A DNA stretch of 64,000 bases. It comes from Zhengitettix transpicula (lineage: Eukaryota > Arthropoda > Insecta > Orthoptera > Tetrigidae). A program made the translations under genes and the position numbers. The DNA lies in the NCBI GenBank assembly GCA_037074705.1, contig CM073591.1, positions 75,498,532-75,562,531 of the forward strand. The letters are read 5' to 3'. How positions within the stretch are numbered: position 1 is the stretch's first letter; every line of letters begins with the position of its first letter. Below, one piece after another: positions 12,887-24,665 of this stretch. The notes under the pieces are model-generated. The model was given only the letters and a program-made list of their open reading frames with translations, was not told the DNA's origin and did not search any database.

Positions 12887-12919
12887 AGGTCAGTTGACCT
12901 CTACTTTTCTTTATATACC
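12887..12919 (-). promoter_or_regulatory. Candidate core promoter: TATA box plus inverted AGGTCA repeat
   Basis: On the minus strand GGTATATAAAG (12909-12919) is a good TATA box, about 190 bp upstream of the putative ATG at 12723. Immediately downstream, 12887-12900 reads AGGTCAGTTGACCT on the plus strand. These are two AGGTCA half-sites in inverted orientation with a 2-bp spacer. AGGTCA inverted repeats are nuclear-receptor sites in animals; the ecdysone receptor prefers a 1-bp spacer. The spacing to the gene suits a short 5' UTR. No transcription data support this, and an upstream noncoding exon is equally possible. Confidence 0.4.
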
Positions 12920-15900
12920 TGAGTAATTACGAGGTTGGAAATACTCCAGAACTATCTTGAGCAAAGTGAATCTATACGGTCTTATTAAATTTCGGTAATC
13001 ACCGATTATAAACGCTTGGGCTTGATAACACTTTAAGTCACTATATTGTATTGTTGATGTTATTCACAAATGAACATTTGAAGTTAAACTTTTGTTTCTG
13101 TGATGCGTTCTCCCTAAGTCGGGGGTGCTTGTTATTATCAATACCAAGCACACCAGGAGAGAGAGGCCAGGTAAAGCCAAACTGTGTACCTCCAAAAGGC
13201 CTGGTTGACTAACGCAATCTTAATGTATGAAATTAATGAATTAATTATGTGTATATTTTATGGTTTTACTTTCATGGTGTATTTGAATATTTTAATGAAT
13301 AATTTGGTGGTATATACGAGGCATGAAGGTGAATATTTGCTTTTGAGCAATTTCATCTATTTACTTTGCTTATATCCCGAAAAAATAAGATTTATATGCA
13401 TCACTATGTAAAATACGCAAATGTTTGACTATTCCTGACAAGTGGCGTCGAAATAAAAAATATCTTGATTTCAGTCATGACTAGCAAAATCAAAGCGGAA
13501 CATTAAATCACCAATCCTACTGAGGTTTTAAGAAAAAAGTGTACATAACTGACACAGACATGAAGGTGTGGGCTTTCGCCTCGTGTCCAACACTACTTAT
13601 ATGTAATTATATTATTTTAATTACAATGACAATTAAAGTGTTTTGTATTATACAAGTTGAACATACTTATGTATTTTTTTCACATGCATAAAATAACTGT
13701 CGGATCCATACATAAAAGCTATTATGAAGAATGTATTTTTATTGTAGTTTTGTACATTGTAATTGAGGATAAGGAAAGATAATAAACTTAAGACAAAACT
13801 ATGTTCTCAGAATACAGAAAAATAAGTTAATTAGAAATGTGAAGGAAAAATAAAATAAGTTTACTAACTTAAGATAAGTAACGACAATGCATGCTATTTA
13901 TGTACGACGAGTCGAAGAAACTATGTACAAAGTGAAAAAGAAATCCAGTGCGAAAAAAATTAAACAACACACCTGGAGCCTGATAAGTTGTTTGACGTAC
14001 TGCACCGACATCTGAAAGAAAATAAATAATTTCAAGTATACTCAAAATAAGTTGAAACACTATAAACATAAGTCATAAAATAATGAGTATAATATCTTAG
14101 TGTAAATGATATTGAACTTGAAAATTTTGTCATAAAGACTATTTACCTCTTTCTTTTTCGACATAAGATACGAAATTTACATTAATCTGAAACACGCCGA
14201 AGACAGGAAATCAAATTGATTCCTCGTACAGAGATCCCAACTTAAAGCACTACAAGGACATCGTGTTCGTCGACAAGCTTCCCACGTGAAATCATATTTT
14301 ACTGTAAACACAATAGGGATTCTGTCACAAGTGAGAAAATCTACACACAATATGCCTTTGTAAACACAGATGCCTTTTCACGTTAATATGTATCACAAAT
14401 GGCTCGATTGTAGTCAACAGATTAGTTTATTTTGGTCACCTTTGTTAACCCGTGTCTAATTCTTCAGATACTAAATCCTAAGTCAGGTTTCGTTGTGATT
14501 CGAGGTAATGCTATTATTTAATCCTTACAAAGACGAGAAACATCTTTATACTCGTGTAGAATTTTTCTTAGGTCGATACTAGTTTGTATCCTTTATTTAA
14601 GTACATAACAAAATAAGATCCGTTTAGGCGGTAATTATGGATAGATAACTATTAATCGATTATTCTTTTCCTCTACAAATAATAAGTTTGGATTAACTGT
14701 AAGAAGTAAACTTAAGCCATCTTCAACTAACATGGGTTAACGTCACGAAAAACGGCACCTGTTGAGGGTATTCGCATTATATTCTATAATCCAGCAAAAA
14801 TAGCATATTACATTACCAGCCTGATCAGTAGATCGCAGTAGATCGCAACATCTCACTGGCCGTGTCGGTGACTGTAGCCTTGCGATATTCTTTTTTACGT
14901 TTCTGTTTATAATTCAGTCCACACTTTATAATATCTCGGCGTTTAAGACATTAACAAATTAGTAATTTGTAATTAATAATAAGAAAAAGAAAATAATCTC
15001 ATAGGGTATGTTTGTTCAAATAAATACTTCGCCTGCAGAATTTCAAACAAGCAGTTAACTAGGAAATTACAATACAGAGTAGGAAATACAATATAATCTG
15101 TTGATGAACTCGAATTGTGTTTCTCCTCCAAACCGCCTGTGTGAAGGTTTGAATCAGCTTCAGCAACAACGACAAGAGAAACACAAATAATAACTCCCTA
15201 AGGATTGAGATAATTTATCTCATAATTTAATTTTTGTAATTTAACTGTCTCTATGCAGAAAATGAGTTTTCTGTATATATGCGTTTTCTGTATATATTAG
15301 GTATCTATATATAATATAGTTGAGAGTGCCGAGCTCATACAGGAGAGAATTTGGTATAGTACGAACGCAGCTATTGTTATATGAAATTCCGTTTCGAAAC
15401 ACGTTCTTTCAACTAGTAACTAAATAGAAAAGCGTGAGGGAACGGACGTTGATTCTGCGATGGATCTCCAGAGTCAACAGATTTTGAAACATGAAAAAAA
15501 AAGTGAAACCTGTTTTCTCCTAAATACAAGATGAGGATGTGGGCTACTCAGAATGAGTCACAGCTTGGACTCGGTATGAATCACTGCGCAAAATAACAGA
15601 AGGAGTGCCTTTGCAATGACTGCACTCCGCATTATGTTCGTGATTCAGTTACATTCCTGATGGATGTGAACGTGGTATTTGTCCTTGAACAGAACCGGGT
15701 ACTCGAGCCAAAGGACATTCGGAACACAACATACTTTCGAAATGTAGGTCGGTTTAACGAAGCGATCGGCACGAGTCGATGGAATAGCCTGTTTTGAGTC
15801 TCAAATCCACGATCATTTGAATTTTATCGTTGTCCATTTGAACCGTGCCATTATTAGCGATAATTTGTCTGTTTACAAAATATTAAATTCTATCACAGTG

Positions 15901-16869
15901 AAAGAAGTTCTGTATTTGACCATGGGTAATACTGACTGTGATCTCGTAATCGAGGAACTGTTTATATGCCTGCTTTATTAATCGGCCATAAACAGTCGTT
16001 GCTACCTTTCTGAGATCAAAATAGTCCAGCGTGTTGCGTACGGTCTCAGAGCTCGATTTTTCATACTCTTCTCTTTTGATTATATATATATTTTTCTGAT
16101 TTAACGTTAAGAATCAAACATGTCTAGTACATTGCCTACTACTGTTCGTTTCACTGACTTTATTATTCATTCCTCGATGTTTTGAATTCCCCGTTTCTCC
16201 GCGACAATGTCATGAATGAGTCAGAATTATATTTTTCCGAAATTAACATTTAAACATTTATTCATGATTCATATATCTGCAGAGCTGGTTCATAATGCAT
16301 TTATGAAACATTGTTTTACTTCTTTTCTTATCTTCGAATCCTGGCTCTGAAATTCTAGAGTGTAGATTGACGTTTCCAGAAATGTGCTGTAAGGGTAAAT
16401 AAAACATAAAATGTCCATAAATTTTGAATATTCTTTCCGCAGAATATACTGCATACCAAACTGTCATGTTAGTAAAGCGAAACTCAATAATAATTTTTTT
16501 ATTTGGATGAGCTGGGGTCGCTTTAAATAATTGTGAATAATAAAATTAAAGCTTTCATTACCAGTTGTTGTAGAGGTTTAAAACGACCATTTATTGGAAT
16601 TCCTCTGCCTCTATGTGCTTCAGATCCATCTAAATATATTAGCAATCAAATCAACAGTCGAAAACATACCAGTTGGGAATAAATAATAACGGGTCGCAGA
16701 CCTTAGCCATACGGTAAGAGGTGTCCGCTATTCCTATTGGAATAGTCGGCCAGCTGCCTCCTAAACCGGTCAAGGCACGACATTAAACAACATTTTAGTT
16801 TGTCCTATGCAACATGCCTGGTAATATGAGGAAGACTAAAAAATAAATGTTTGTGTTAAAAGTTTACTG
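12920..16869. other. Non-coding AT-rich stretch upstream of the giant gene
   Basis: Only short chance frames are present, with no domain-like translation. Small local repeats occur, such as 'agtagatcgc' repeated near 14827-14845 and 'ttttctgtatata' repeated near 15268-15299. Any 5' regulatory elements of the giant gene would lie here, but nothing else is supported. Confidence 0.5.
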
Positions 16870-17098
16870 ATTAGATCAATAAATAGCCAAATAACAGACA
16901 AAAATAAGTGCTAAATGAAACGTGTCTACAATCCTTGTTGATATCGTCAGGTAATTCGAAAACGAATAGAGCCGTACGATCGACCCACTTCGAAAGTAAA
17001 GCTAAAACGAAGAAGGAAAGACAATGGCGAAATCAACAAGTATTACAGAAACTTAGTGTGCAATTTAGCACTTATTTTTGGCTGTTTATTTATCTAAT
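16870..17098. mobile_element. MITE-like inverted-repeat element, copy A
   Basis: Left arm 16870-16942 and right arm 17032-17098 are imperfect reverse complements. They share the outer motif with 'aaaaataagtgctaaat' and the inner motif 'cttgttgat'. The arms enclose about 90 bp with no coding capacity. The inner motif 'caatccttgttg' links it to the elements at 20117 and 38540. This is typical of a non-autonomous DNA transposon; target-site duplications were not resolved. Confidence 0.75.
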
Positions 17099-20000
17099 TA
17101 ATATGATAAATAAATATTGCAAATAATTAATTGTTTATTATAGGTCTCAGGTGTAGTTCTTGATCAGCGTATTAGATATTTTTAAATGACGGAAATTTGT
17201 ATATTCATTGAAGATTTGGACAAACTTATGGTGGAAAAGATTGTAATTACGGGAAACAATAAAAAATTTGGATTGAGAAGATTGGCGGTGAATTGCAGTT
17301 AGATATTTGATTTTATAGAGTATAATAATTTATGTGTTTGTTAAAAAGTGCTTTGATTTATTTCGCTTTGACTAATTCTCCATCTACATTGAGGAAAGTA
17401 AAAACGTTTGGTTTTTTATTCTGTATTTGGCTATTTTAATATTTCAATGTGAACAACAAATAGATACAGACATATATAAACGTATGGTGTAATGTTCTCA
17501 GCTGACGACCGGCTTCTAAATGAAACTTTTCTTTGCTACTGTATGGCCCAATGTCTCTGACTGGGACCGTTTTCGTAGTGAATAATGAAGAGTGATCAAT
17601 AACTATTACTTAATTTCAGTTCCTAGTTTTCTTCGAATCCCATTCATGACTTGATGGTTCTTGAATCGTTCCTCTAACCTCCGACGACGCGTCGTTGAAC
17701 TCAATGCAACAACACTGTTACCGTTTGCTGCGAGTACACGGGAGTAGTGACTTGTAGCGACGTGTTGCGTCAACATGAATTTCCCAGTGACGATTCTCAT
17801 CTTTCCTGCGGTGGGAAGGCGCGCCGAGTTCTCTCATTGCAACGAGTGCAACAATGGCACAACAACCACCACTCCACTTTCTCGCCTCAAACGATTGTTG
17901 CGAGTTGCGCTAATAGGAACAAACGCTTTCTTTCAACGTCTCACGCCAAACAAACTACATGCCATTTAACGTCCCAACAGAGAAGGAAATTTGGCGAAAG
18001 TCCAGAATTCTCTCTTGACACTTGGGAATGTCGTCTGCTAAGGGCAACTCAAACCGGTCCAACCTTCTTCATAATTCTCATGCAAATGCCGCAATTAAGT
18101 CAACGATTTTTTACTACACTTAAATTGTATATAATAATACACCAGCCTTCTGGCTACCGAGAAGACGTCGATTTAGCTCCTTCCCACGAAATTGCACACA
18201 GATTTTCCTTAAAACAACTAAAAACCTTAAAACCTTATGTTCCAAACCCGAACATTGGCTTAGTTTTCCTTCTATTTTCAACCGACCACAACTGAGAAAC
18301 ATTTAAGGATTGGTACCAGAATTTTTCTATTGGAGGAAGGATAACATAAGACCTCTGTAATTATGAAATAGTTCCGTTAAACATCTTTGGTGACAGGCTA
18401 GTGTATAGACATAATTGTTTTTACGACTTATCAGTTCATAAGTTTTCGTTGTGTCTTGAGCTCATTAACAAGATGAAACGAAGTTGTTGCGATTGATCCA
18501 GATATAACTAACCCAGTCCTGTAGGGTATGTCGATAAGGTAATTTATGAGTGCATGATATAGAAAATACCGAGTTGTGTGAGACTGGGCTAGAACATAGC
18601 AAGATGAGAACAGAACCAAACTTCAATTAGACTGATGAAAATAAAAGTAACAGTGCGTTGTCATTCAAGGGAAGAGCCGAGTGGATTAGCTATTAAAATT
18701 ACTTTAATTGACGTCAAAATTCAGGAATTAATAAGTAAAATTTCCTATGATGTCATTTAAAGAATGGATTTGAACTGTTAATTTTTACTCTTGGTTTTCG
18801 CTCCGCTTCGAATTTTTCTCAAAAAATATTTACAGGCTCGATTACGATTATCGTCTTTCGGTTACTCTCAGAGTGTATGATTTATATTCTTCTTTCTACT
18901 AAATTGTATTTTCCACCATAACTTATAAGCATACTACACTATTGGATACAGTAGTATTTTATAAATAACAATAATTAATTAAATGAGAAAAATTAGGAGT
19001 AGAAGTATTTAACGTATGCCAATATTTTAATTTATTTAACGAAATATACGTAACCGATAAAAATCTGCTTCTTTACGGATGATGTAGACTCGATTCTTTA
19101 TTATTTAAAAATATGAAAGTTTCCTGTAATTATTGAAATATTTTAAAATGATTTTTCATTTAAACTGTTTTTAGTATATTTTCTTTTATAACAATCTTGC
19201 CCTTGTAGCACTAACTGGTGTTGTTTAATCTCGTAAACTCACATTTTCAATTTGGCGGAGCAATGTTTCAAACATTGAGCTGGACATTGTTTTAAACCAA
19301 ATTTTATCCCAAAATAAACTAATTTTTTCGGCTCAATTCTGTTTTCATTGCAACTAAAATAAGGAATTTTACGATTTTCAAGTTTTTCATGTCAGGAATA
19401 CACTCGGTCAAGTACCAATACACATTGTTACCGTTCCGTATCTTTGTGATATTCATTTGCTATCGCATTTTTGAGATTGTGAGCCTACTTTTTAAATGTC
19501 TGAAATTCTTGTGTAAGTTCTATCAGTTTAATACGTACATATCATTTCTTCGTAGCTTTACGCAGCCGGAAATAATAAACTGTAAACAATAACGTAGATA
19601 TAATTAGCGGCGTCTATTTGCAGTTCCTTATGTGACGTAAGTGTTAATAATGAGCAAATACACATTTCATGTGGGGAAAAGGTTACTTAATACCGTCTTG
19701 GTCGATATATATTTTTATTTCTCTAATTTTTGTACGAGAAGTCCACAACCTTTATATTATGAGTACAGTATAACTTGAAATATTATAAACAACCCCAAGA
19801 GTGAAATAAATAATGAGACTCTGTGTCGACTAGAGCATAAATATCTTTCTAAATTGCTCATCTTACGGAAGAGTAGGTCATCGTGTTTTCAATGGCGGGA
19901 AAAGTTCTTGTGCTAAGAAAACGAAAGCGCTTTCGAAGTAAGGATGCCCTATTGTGTTTTTGTTCAAGTATGAGGCCTGAGCTCAGTGGTTCACTTCTTC

Positions 20001-20116
20001 CGCTTTGCAGCCCACATTGAAGAAGTTTTTTGTCTGACCCTAATTATTTCTTATGCTTACTTTAAGTAGTTTGCTTATAACCACAAGAACTGGCGTTCTA
20101 TCCTGTTCGGATATAA
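17099..20116. other. Non-coding; GC-richer island at about 17600-18300
   Basis: The island 17600-18300 is clearly less AT-rich than its surroundings and holds overlapping open frames on both strands (17747-18295 plus, 17606-17800 minus). The plus frame starts at GTG rather than ATG. Neither translation resembles a known family, and the two strands cannot both be coding. It could be a transposon relic, a regulatory region or a noncoding exon. The rest is plain AT-rich sequence. Confidence 0.45.
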
Positions 20117-20300
20117 CAATTACACAAAGAAGTAGCTAATTAAGAGACAAAATTAAGTGATTCTGCATTCCTCGGCCTCATGAGTTCTTCCAGCGATTTT
20201 GAATCACGTGACGAAAGCAACAAGGATTGCAAAAACGTTGCATGGTATTTAATTTATCACTTAATCTTATCTGTTAATTGGCTTCTTCTTTATCTAATTA
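20117..20300. mobile_element. MITE-like inverted-repeat element, copy C
   Basis: The left end 'attacacaaagaagtagc' (from 20118) pairs with the right end 'ggcttcttctttatctaatt' (20280-20299), and 'aaaattaagtgatt' pairs with 'aatttatcacttaatctt'. The inner right side holds 'gacgaaagcaacaaggattg' (20210-20229), the same core as the 38540 element. The inner left counterpart is lost or diverged. Confidence 0.65.
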
Positions 20301-21956
20301 GCCTTCATCTGATGCAGGCGATTTTATATTTTTAATTAATGACACGCATTAATTTAGAAGTAAAAGTATTTAGCTGAATTTATAATTAAAATCGTTAATT
20401 ACACTATTTTTAGAACTGTTCTCGCAAATTTCTGTTCGTTAGTCCGTTATCGAATCGTTCCTCTGACTAAAAAATACACAGGAATAACGCATAATTGGAA
20501 GTTCACGATTATTGTATGTCAATTACCTGTTTAACCTGACAGTGCATCTGAAATGGTCAATAAGTGATTTATGAAACTTTCTAATTGATTTAAGTTGTAT
20601 TTCTCGCAACAAGGATTAGTAAATGTCTTTCTCTTGAAACTGTATCATCTACTTTTAAGCTTCGTAAAACATTGTTTTATCATAGCATCAGTGTGCCGGT
20701 AATTAAAGTCTAACCACTAATTTTTTCTTACAAATCTTAAACTATATACAGGTTTTCAGAAATAGCGTGACATGTGAGATGCGCAGTAGGAGAAGGTGGA
20801 GGGGAGTATTATCCTTAGGAGAAACTTCCCTTGGGTAGAAAGCTATCGTGACGCTACAACCATTCTTTAAAATATTAATTATATTTTTACGAACGGGATA
20901 TACAGGCAGAAACAAGATCTTTTTACCACTCCTGTGTTTATCATTTCTTAACTTTACGGACGAGATACAAGATTCCGGGAATCGAACACAATATCGGCAT
21001 ACATGCACTACAATAGCAATGTTGACGTCTAGTTTGTTCAGATCTGCGTAAAAAAATTTGAATTAAAAAATGTAAAAACGGTGAAATACTTTTGGAAGTA
21101 AAACAATAGGTGAAATTTCGTTTATACCCGTGTGTCAGTTTATAACAACATACCGTCGTACACGCAGGTGTACCAAGATGGTATATTCAATAAATCATTG
21201 CAATTTTGTTCTGACACATAATAATGGATAGTTTCGGGAGTGATATCACCGACGTTCCCCCTCACCCCGAGGGCAGTGGCCCTCATTGGTTTGTTGTATT
21301 GACGGTGGACCTCAACTTACCCCCGAATGTATCCTGAAGTCCGACTTATGAACAAGAGTCAACCAAGATAATAATATGATATTCTATTTGTACTGAAGAG
21401 TATACATTAGCTCAAAGTGAGTTTAAAATTGCATCGGTGGCACGATGTTGGATTTAAAATCGTATATAATTGGAGTTCCTGAACCGTGAGCAGAGTCGTG
21501 CGTGCCAGGTAGCAAATCACGGGCGTTCGCAGTTGCGTCTGTAATTTCCAGGTCCGTTCTACGGCATCTGGCGATCGTAACTTGGAAAGAACAGATGTTG
21601 GTGGGCAATGTCGAATAACTCGCTGGTTGAGTTGAGTGCGGAAATTTTTTACCCGAGCAGAAAGGCCACTCGCTAATGCACACCTTTCCCTCCACGTTCT
21701 CTCAGTCCTTGTCATCCTTCGTTCAAATGAACGACAGAAACAGTTTTCCGTTGGAGTTCCAATTCAGTGCAAAGGTCAGTGTTTGATTTATGGGAACACA
21801 ACTCAGAAGAAACGTTTGTTACTTTCGACTACACTGGGACGTAATAAAACCTCTTTGAAGACAAAGTGAGCCCTCTTATGAAATATAGCATGATTTGGAA
21901 CATTATATACTTGTTAAAATGAAAAAATTACGTCTGATTGAAAATAATGAATAATA
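20301..21956. other. Non-coding; GC-richer patch at 21420-21870
   Basis: No gene recognised. The patch at 21420-21870 has overlapping open frames on both strands with no family resemblance. Confidence 0.4.
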
Positions 21957-22030
21957 AAGGTAACCAATTCAGACGAAAAAGTAGTGTGGTATTTATATTA
22001 TCACTTTTTCGTCTGAAATTGTTCAAAAAT
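21957..22030. mobile_element. Minimal MITE-family copy: two termini nearly abutting
   Basis: 'caattcagacgaaaaagt' (21965-21982) is matched in inverted orientation by 'actttttcgtctgaaattg' (22003-22021). The 20-bp gap contains 'gtggtatttatatta', the sub-terminal motif of the longer elements at 42455 and 53904. It looks like a family member whose interior has been lost, leaving only the ends as a hairpin. Confidence 0.6.
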
Positions 22031-22092
22031 AATAATTTATGGCAGAAATGGCATAAGTAGGTAATGATACCTGTAATTAAGGTTTTAACTTT

Positions 22093-22120
22093 TACAAAAA
22101 AATATATATATATATATAAA
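22093..22120. repeat. (TA)n microsatellite
   Basis: An uninterrupted run of alternating T and A follows a short A run. Similar short AT runs occur at 22260-22280 and 62841-62862. A T homopolymer of about 18-20 bases lies near 22532-22550. Confidence 0.9.
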
Positions 22121-24477
22121 TTATAAATGACTGCCTTTATAATATATCAGAGTATAAGATGAGGCATTTCTAATTGCTTCCATTTTATTTCAATTTTACT
22201 ATAAATATGATAGTGACTAATTAATCCGAAAGCTCTATATGAAATATAACCACATACACATACACATATACATATATATATTACGTCTTAAAATTTACGT
22301 ATTATATTCCTGCAAATAAATAAAGTTATATCAATGAACGGCTAAGTTCCTTTTCATACGTTTATTAATGACTCAAACACCCGTCGATAAATAAAAGCCC
22401 AAATTTTAAAAACAACGTCTGTAAAAGTACGCTTGAATAATTTAAGTAATACTGTACGCATATAACGTCCAATAGACTAAATATTAAGTATGCTTGTAAA
22501 TAGATTTTTCATTTCTGTTCCAAAATTTAGGTTTTTTTTTTTTTTTTTTTAAGTATACGTTCTTGTTGTAACACTAAATGCATCTGTTCAAATTGGACGC
22601 AACCTCTTTTTAACCACCCAATATATAATATACTTTGAAAAATATTAGAAAATTTTCAGGAGGATACTTCCCAAACAAACCTGTTTCAAAACAAGTTAAA
22701 GCACAAATTATTTCTGATATTGAAATTTAACAGTCCCGGGTTTTGCGTTTTACCGTACCGGAAATTTTAACGTTAATGGAGCAAAACAGCGGTGCTTATA
22801 TGAGTTTGAATGAGGATTATATTATAGTCATCCCTTCAGGAAACAAATACCATTAGTCATAAATAAATTTATATCAGACCAAGTATATACTGCTTCTCGC
22901 TGTTTTGAAGTTATTTCAGTTCTTATCACCAAAGCAAAGTAGTATTTTTCAAGTCCCATGATTGAAACATTGAGGTTAAACGGAAGGGGATGCAGCTAAA
23001 TTTTTAGCGTAAAAGAGATTACATAAGTTGAGATTTAGCTGTTTCGTGCGACCTCCCTTTCCAGACAAGTGAAGGGGCATTTATTGATGAACGGACTGTT
23101 ACAAATCACTGAAAATAAGCATGTTTGTCGCTTTCCCGGTCACGGAATGCGAGCAATTGGCACTCTCTTCTGTGTCTCATTTTTACGCAATTTTTATTCC
23201 GTATTTTGACGAGACTCATTTGATAAATAATTCAGTCATTTTAATGACATCCTTGCCAGATTAAAAACAAGTCCATACTCAAATTATTTCAGCACAGAAT
23301 TGGGTTTAGTGCTCACTTCCTGGAGAAAATAAACTTATTCTCTTACAATGAGATCCACGTGCAAAAAGTTTGCATACTGATTCTCGATAAAATCAAATCA
23401 ATATAACAATATCCTATTTTTATGAATACCTCTTCTGAAATAAATGATAGAAATTATATTATGCCAAGACTCTACCATCACATTTCAGTTTGATCATCTA
23501 TTAATAATGAAACTCGAGGAACATCTACATAACAGGTATGTATATAGACAGTTAAATGTCCCAGTTCTAATGGTTGTTTTATAAAGTATAAAACCATTTT
23601 TTAAAAGTATCTTTCACAACCAAAAGGACGAATCACTCAAATATTAATATATTTTCTACTTTTATTGTTCTCAAACTTTTGGTCCTGCGTTATGCCAGGA
23701 ATATATTGTTCGAACATCAAGTTTGGTATGATTTAAGAAAAACAATAAAACTATCAGACTAATACCAGTCTTCCGTGATATTTGCTTCAACCTCCAATAA
23801 GAACCATGGCGAACTGCACTAAACCATCGACTGATTTACACATATATTCATAATATGAATTTTTCCAATCCGTAATAACCGTTAAACACTGGATGGTATT
23901 ATTTTTTTGGACAAGATTTATTAGGAGAGTGATGCGGCCACAGCGTTACGTTGTAAAGAAACGACTTTACATATTTTGGAGACGATTGTTTTTAAATACT
24001 TGATCCTGATAAATCATATGGCTTAAAAGTGGTCAAAGTCCATAATTATCTCCGTGCTGCATCTATATTATTTTTACTCATATAAAAAGGTTAGAATATT
24101 TTTCTACTTCTTTGGACTCATGGAATTGTCGAGGATAATCCAGTCGTTCTTGATCCGTTCACGAAGAACTTCTGAAGAATTTAGTTTCCTTAAATTGTAG
24201 CGTATAACGAACACGGTAAACTAGTCCATAAATTTAATCAAAACGGACATGTCAATTAGTAATCATCGTCATTGAAATATAGTAAAATTCATTTTTGCGC
24301 TGAAAACAATTGAAAAAATATTTTTAAAAGCCTTTAAAATAAACTGCTGTCTTTGCTAAATTGTTTTACGTTGCCCTTCATGCACTTGCGCAGATTAATT
24401 TTATTATTTTTACTTAGCTGCAATATTCTAAACTGATCTAAAGGGTAAGTGCAAGAAAAAACCTAGTAACAATTCTT
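22121..24477. other. Non-coding AT-rich stretch
   Basis: No long frames, splice-framed exons or repeat-family members recognised apart from homopolymers. Confidence 0.5.
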
Positions 24478-24665
24478 GGGCCGACTTCCTGTGGTGTAGG
24501 GGTCAGAGTGACTGCCTCGCATCACAGAGGTCCCAGGTTCGAATCACGTCGAGATCAAGTGAGAGAAACTCTCGTCAAGTCAGTGCGTGTCTCAACAAGG
24601 AAAAAATGAGTTCCCATACTGAGTCGCTAAAAAGAGTTGTTGACGCGACTGTAAATAAATAAAAT
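24478..24665 (+). repeat. tRNA-derived SINE, full head and tail
   Basis: The head resembles a tRNA gene, with a box A-like 'tggtgtaggggtcagagtg' from about 24491 and a box B 'ggttcgaatca' at 24536-24546, the spacing used by RNA polymerase III. It cannot be a working tRNA because the acceptor arms do not pair. The body (24547-24620) is unrelated. The 3' part forms a stem from 'agtcgc' and 'gcgact' and then runs into 'tgtaaataaataaaa', a typical SINE tail. Confidence 0.8.

Noticed and set aside
17747..18295. A 182-codon plus-strand frame.
   Set aside because: It begins at GTG, has no recognisable motif, overlaps an open minus-strand frame and lacks splice or promoter support.
24478..24560. Functional tRNA gene.
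   Set aside because: Box A and B are present, but the acceptor and anticodon stems do not pair, and the sequence continues into a SINE body and tail. The same applies to 50921-51006.
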